9,167 nucleotides of DNA from positions 1 to 9,167 of the forward strand of contig NZ_JYJG01000553.1 of the NCBI RefSeq assembly GCF_000955955.1, in the 5' to 3' direction. Of the stretch, positions 6,731 through 9,167 are shown piece after piece. Numbering within the stretch: position 1 is the first letter of the stretch; the number at the start of each line of letters is the position of its first letter. Source of the stretch: Lentzea aerocolonigenes. GTDB lineage: Bacteria > Actinomycetota > Actinomycetes > Mycobacteriales > Pseudonocardiaceae. The notes under the pieces are model-generated. The model was given only the letters and a program-made list of their open reading frames with translations. It searched no databases and had not been told where the DNA came from. Position numbers and translations under genes: made by a program.

Positions 6731-8080
6731 CTATAGGTGGTACGCGTACTCGGTGAACTCCCAGTCGGTCACGAACCGCTGGAACCGGGCCACTTCCTCC
6801 CACTTGAAGTCCACATAGGACCGCACGAAGTCCTTGCCCAGCACCTCGACCATCGCCGCGTCCTCCTCCAGATAGGCGAGTGCGTCCGGCAGCGTCGCGG
6901 GCAGAGTCGGGGCCTTCGACGGGTCGTAGCCGTAGCCCGCGGACGGCCGCGGCGGCTCGATCCGGTCGCGAATGCCCAGGTAGGTGGCCGCGATGAGGCC
7001 CGCGATGCCGAGGTACGGGTTGGCGCTCGCGTCGCCGAGCCGCAGTTCGAGCCGCGTCGTCTCGCCTCGTTCGGCAGGCACCCGGAGCATGGCGCTGCGG
7101 TTGTCGAGGCCCCAGTCGATCAGCCACGGGGCGAGCGAGTCCGGGCCGAACCGCTTGTAGGAGTTGACCGTCGGGTTGAGCAGCGCGGCCAGCGCGGGGG
7201 CGTGCTTGAGGATGCCGCCGATGGCCCAGCGGGCTTCATCCGAGAGGCCGTGACTCGTCCCGGGCGCCTGGAACGCGTTGCGGCCGTCCTTCTCGTGGCA
7301 CGAGAGGTGCAGGTGGAAGCCGGAGCCGCCGCCGTCGTTGAACGGCTTGGCCATGAACGTGGCGAGCCGGCCTTCACGTCGCGCGAGCTCCTTGACGCTC
7401 GTCTTGAAGCGGAACGCGCGATCGGCCGCGTCCATGGCGGGCGAATGGACGAGGTTGATTTCGAACTGACCGCCCGCGTACTCGTGGTTGCCGCCCGTGG
7501 TTTGCAGGCCCGCGGAGCTGAGTGTGCGAAGAGTTCTCAACAGATGACCGTCAGAGTCGCCCCTTCGGCCGGTGGCGTACACGTTGCCGGGCTCATCGCA
7601 GTAGGGCCGCCACCCGTTCGGGCGATCTTCGTCGGGTTCGCAGAGAAAATATTCCAACTCGGGACCGACCACCGGCGACAGTCCCGTCGTCTCGAATATT
7701 TCCAGCGCCCGGCGCAGCACCTGCCGCGGCGATTCGTCGACAGGTCTCTCGTCGGCGGGGCTGACGGCGTCGCCGATGCACCACGCCACGCCCGGCTCCC
7801 ACGGAATCGGGAGCAGTGTGTCGAGATCCGGCACCACGATGACGTCGGGCAGTCCGGCGTCGAGCACGCCCCCGTTCTCGGTCGTCTTGCCGCCCGGAGT
7901 CGTGCTGTAAACGGCACGGCAGAACGACAGCCCCCGCTGCGTAACCGCTGGTAGATGCTCCACGAGCACGTCACGGCCCCTATCCGTGCCGAGCAGGTCG
8001 GGGAAGACGACGCGCACGACATCGATGCCGTCGTCGCCCAGTCTTGCCGCGAGTTCCCGTGTCACCTGTTCACCGACCAC
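6731..8080 (-). CDS. Glutamine synthetase-family gamma-glutamyl ligase
   Basis: This 449-residue protein belongs to the type I glutamine synthetase superfamily, which joins glutamate through ATP-made gamma-glutamyl phosphate to ammonia or an amine. An N-terminal beta-grasp domain (about 15-105) precedes the catalytic barrel. Expected active-site blocks are present: GPELEYF at 139-145 (metal Glu141, Glu143), NHEYAGGQFEINL at 198-210 (Glu200, Glu207), GSGFHLHLS with His256, NPTVNSYKR at 302-310, NRSAMLRVP at 327-335, and RLELRLGDASANPYL at 343-357. The usual adenylylation-tyrosine segment is not recognisable near the C-terminus. Together with the divergent MarR gene this suggests a paralogue such as a polyamine or ethanolamine gamma-glutamyl ligase rather than the housekeeping GlnA, but substrate is inference. 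GTG 8080 is preceded by AAAGG, 9 nt upstream. It is first of a probable three-gene unit. Confidence 0.9.
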   Translation of the reverse strand: MVGEQVTRELAARLGDDGIDVVRVVFPDLLGTDRGRDVLVEHLPAVTQRGLSFCRAVYSTTPGGKTTENGGVLDAGLPDVIVVPDLDTLLPIPWEPGVAWCIGDAVSPADERPVDESPRQVLRRALEIFETTGLSPVVGPELEYFLCEPDEDRPNGWRPYCDEPGNVYATGRRGDSDGHLLRTLRTLSSAGLQTTGGNHEYAGGQFEINLVHSPAMDAADRAFRFKTSVKELARREGRLATFMAKPFNDGGGSGFHLHLSCHEKDGRNAFQAPGTSHGLSDEARWAIGGILKHAPALAALLNPTVNSYKRFGPDSLAPWLIDWGLDNRSAMLRVPAERGETTRLELRLGDASANPYLGIAGLIAATYLGIRDRIEPPRPSAGYGYDPSKAPTLPATLPDALAYLEEDAAMVEVLGKDFVRSYVDFKWEEVARFQRFVTDWEFTEYAYHL

Positions 8081-8143
8081 GTCGAACTACCTTTCCGGCA
8101 CAGTGTGTCGCTGGCACGGAGGGGATAACGTTGAGGGGCAAAC

Positions 8144-8171
8144 GCTATAGACCCGTCCGTGGAGTAAAGAC
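8144..8171 (-). promoter_or_regulatory. Candidate promoter of the ligase gene
   Basis: On the minus strand TATAGC (8149-8144) could be a -10 box, with GTCTTT (8171-8166) as a poor -35 box at 16-bp spacing. This would leave a leader of about 60 nt before GTG 8080. The match is weak by eye. Confidence 0.3.
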
Positions 8172-8183
8172 CATGATCGGTCT
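8168..8183. promoter_or_regulatory. Dyad AGACC-6-GGTCT over the candidate -35 box
   Basis: AGACC (8168-8172) and GGTCT (8179-8183) are exact 5-bp inverted arms around ATGATC. The site overlaps the candidate -35 element of the ligase promoter, a position where a bound repressor would block transcription. Short dyads arise by chance, so this is only a candidate operator. Confidence 0.3.
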
Positions 8184-8239
8184 CAGTGGGTGCTCCACAC
8201 TCATCGTCCACCACGGGGCAACAGTCCGTAACTGGACGG

Positions 8240-8253
8240 GTGACGACCGTCAC
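8240..8253. promoter_or_regulatory. Dyad GTGACG-AC-CGTCAC
   Basis: Exact 6-bp inverted arms (8240-8245 and 8248-8253) are separated by 2 bp. It lies midway between the two divergent genes and may bind a dimeric regulator such as the adjacent MarR protein. Confidence 0.35.
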
Positions 8254-8262
8254 GAGATCATG

Positions 8263-8279
8263 CACGATGTGGGATCGTG
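8263..8279. promoter_or_regulatory. Dyad CACGAT-5-ATCGTG with outer GATCA/TGATC
   Basis: CACGAT (8263-8268) and ATCGTG (8274-8279) are exact 6-bp arms around GTGGG. A second, overlapping pair, GATCA (8256-8260) and TGATC (8278-8282), extends the symmetry. The 17-bp size suits a MarR-type operator, and it lies upstream of the regulator's likely promoter. Confidence 0.4.
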
Positions 8280-8296
8280 ATCAAACCGCGTGCGGA

Positions 8297-8326
8297 CTGA
8301 CTCGCACCACATCACAGACATAGTTC
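8297..8326 (+). promoter_or_regulatory. Candidate promoter of the marR-type gene
   Basis: CTGACT (8297-8302) and TAGTTC (8321-8326) at 18-bp spacing give a loose match to a -35/-10 pair. TATTGT at 8338-8343 is an alternative -10 with no clear -35. Evidence is weak. Confidence 0.2.
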
Positions 8327-8368
8327 GGAACCGCAAGTATTGTGCCGGGAACACCTGAGCTCGAGCAC

Positions 8369-8373
8369 GGGAG
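8369..8373 (+). promoter_or_regulatory. Ribosome binding site deciding the TTG start
   Basis: GGGAG lies 8 nt before TTG 8382. No comparable site precedes the upstream in-frame TTG at 8340, so 8382 is preferred. Confidence 0.65.
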
Positions 8374-8381
8374 ACTTTGAG

Positions 8382-8957
8382 TTGTCTGGTCACCACACGA
8401 TTGCCGAGACCGAGAAAGCCGTCCAGGCCAAGCTCGGTGCGGTGCCGCTGCATCGCGAGCAGATGGCGGCGGTGTCGAACATCCACCGCGCCGCCACCGC
8501 GATTCGCCAGCACCTCGAGAACTCGGTGCTGCGCACCAGCGATCTGACCTGGACCGGCTTCGTCGTGCTCTGGGTCGTGTGGATCTGGGGCGAGATGGAG
8601 ACGCGCTACGTGGCCGAGGAGGCCGGGATCTCCAAGGGCACCCTGACCGGCGTCGCCAAGACGCTGCAGTCACGGGGGCTGTTGGAGCGTCTCGGACACC
8701 CGACCGACGGGCGGCTGGCGGTTCTGCGACTCACCCCTGAGGGTGAAGAGTTGATGGCTGATCTCTTTCCCAAGTTCAACGAGGAAGAGGTCTTCGTCTC
8801 CGATCCGCTGGAGTCGGCCGAGGCTCAGTCGCTGGCGGAGATGCTGCGCCGGATGGTGACGCATCTCGAGGCCAACGGGGAGCAGCGGCGGTTGGACCTG
8901 CGTGGCGATACGCCGTTGCCGCCTCGTCGGTCTGGGCGGCGGGCCAAGCACGGCTGA
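8382..8957 (+). CDS. MarR-family transcriptional regulator
   Basis: This 191-residue protein is a MarR-type winged-helix regulator, expected to bind palindromic DNA as a dimer and usually to release it on binding a small molecule. Helices at about 24-70 form the dimer and ligand region. The DNA-binding part runs from about 72 (METRYVAEEAGISKGTLTG) through the recognition helix to a wing with Asp109-Gly-Arg111, the usual family signature, followed by LRLTPEGEELM. The C-terminus ends in a basic tail (PPRRSGRRAKHG). The aromatic stretch WVVWIW at 65-70 is in the core and is not a membrane segment. The start is TTG at 8382, supported by GGGAG 8 nt upstream. It is divergent from the glutamine synthetase-like gene, so control of that gene and of itself is a reasonable inference. 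A hairpin terminator follows 19 nt after the stop. Confidence 0.9.
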   Translation: MSGHHTIAETEKAVQAKLGAVPLHREQMAAVSNIHRAATAIRQHLENSVLRTSDLTWTGFVVLWVVWIWGEMETRYVAEEAGISKGTLTGVAKTLQSRGLLERLGHPTDGRLAVLRLTPEGEELMADLFPKFNEEEVFVSDPLESAEAQSLAEMLRRMVTHLEANGEQRRLDLRGDTPLPPRRSGRRAKHG

Positions 8958-8976
8958 TCGGGCTTGGCGGCTGGTC

Positions 8977-9005
8977 TGGGCGACTCACCGGGGGTGAGTC
9001 GCCCA
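8977..9005 (+). terminator. Hairpin terminator after the marR-type gene
   Basis: Perfect 13-bp arms (8977-8989 and 8993-9005) enclose a GGG loop, starting 19 nt after the stop at 8957. Only three T residues are near the right arm, common for GC-rich actinobacterial terminators. Confidence 0.85.
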
Positions 9006-9167
9006 TTTCGGCGTGTGGCTGGGCTGTGACTGACGATCTTGTCGGACGTTCTGGGTAGGTTTGGTTGTAGGGGTTCCCGGGTCGGGGGGACGCCTGCGTT
9101 CGCGTGCGTTCCGTGGGGGGGTGCGGGGTCCGTAGGTGGTCGGCTTGCGTTGGGCGGGTCCCGTTGC
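9006..9167 (+). other. G-rich non-coding tail, no gene seen
   Basis: This stretch has strong G over C skew on the plus strand, with runs of four to seven G (9073, 9085, 9115 and 9124 regions). I found no convincing reading frame, tRNA or terminator. It may be the intergenic or promoter region of a gene beyond the window. Confidence 0.5.

Larger units (their letters stand above)
8081..8381. promoter_or_regulatory. Divergent control region between ligase and marR-type genes
   Basis: This 301-bp gap separates divergent starts and must hold promoters for both. It is less GC-rich than the genes and carries several short dyads, listed separately. A looser one, CGTT (8129-8132) and AACG (8141-8144) around GAGGGGCA, lies beside the likely ligase -10 element. 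I saw no good GlnR box (GTnAC plus GAAAC half sites) and no convincing small gene. Confidence 0.6.

Noticed and set aside
6737..7954. Plus-strand open frame opposite the glutamine synthetase-like gene
   Set aside because: It is antisense to well-conserved catalytic motifs and has no domain of its own.
8062..8280. Small open frames on both strands in the divergent control region
   Set aside because: They overlap the ligase start and likely promoters, lack ribosome sites and resemble no family.
8340..8381. Earlier TTG start for the marR-type gene
   Set aside because: No ribosome binding site precedes it, and the added residues do not resemble the family N-terminus; TTG 8382 has GGGAG at good spacing.
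8081..8381. GlnR-type nitrogen control box ahead of the ligase gene
   Set aside because: GTAAC at 8228-8232 was checked, but no GAAAC-like partner occurs at the expected spacing.
1..9167. Mobile element, CRISPR array, tRNA or defence island
   Set aside because: No transposase, integrase, spaced direct repeats or tRNA-like arms were seen, and the helicase has no defence-type neighbours.

Overview
This window is chromosomal DNA from a high-GC actinomycete. The evidence is GC-rich third codon positions, GTG and TTG start codons, a mycothiol-dependent type of enzyme, an actinobacterial DUF3516 helicase, and one rare TTA codon. The gene families suggest a Pseudonocardiaceae-like or Streptomyces-like organism, but the genus cannot be fixed from this sequence. 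There is no sign of a mobile element, CRISPR array, tRNA or rRNA.

Layout. (1) Positions 1-1936, plus strand: a cytochrome P450 whose 5' end lies outside the window, followed 12 nt later by a maleylpyruvate isomerase-family mycothiol-dependent enzyme. The pair looks like one transcription unit, and the P450 carries a TTA codon near its end. (2) Positions 1945-1995: a perfect 23-bp inverted repeat between convergent units, probably a bidirectional terminator. (3) Positions 8080 down to 2016, minus strand: a glutamine synthetase-family ligase, a DEAD/DEAH-box helicase with a DUF3516 C-terminus starting 10 nt later, and a secreted protein with an N-terminal DNRLRE-like domain, Ig/Fn3-like domains and six FG-GAP/VCBS calcium loops starting 67 nt after that. 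(4) Positions 8081-8381: a divergent intergenic region with several short dyads. (5) Positions 8382-8957, plus strand: a MarR-family regulator with a TTG start, followed by a strong hairpin terminator. (6) Positions 9006-9167: a G-rich tail with no gene that I can see.

How the parts may work together. The MarR protein is a plausible regulator of the divergent glutamine synthetase-like gene and of itself. That gene has the ATP-grasping, metal and glutamate motifs of the family but no recognisable adenylylation tyrosine, so it may make a gamma-glutamyl amide other than glutamine. The helicase start has no good ribosome binding site and is probably translationally coupled to the ligase. The P450 and the mycothiol-family enzyme form a candidate oxidation and thiol-processing pair. 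I see no clearly new multi-gene defence or mobile system; most of the window is ordinary actinobacterial gene content with a few regulatory details worth checking.
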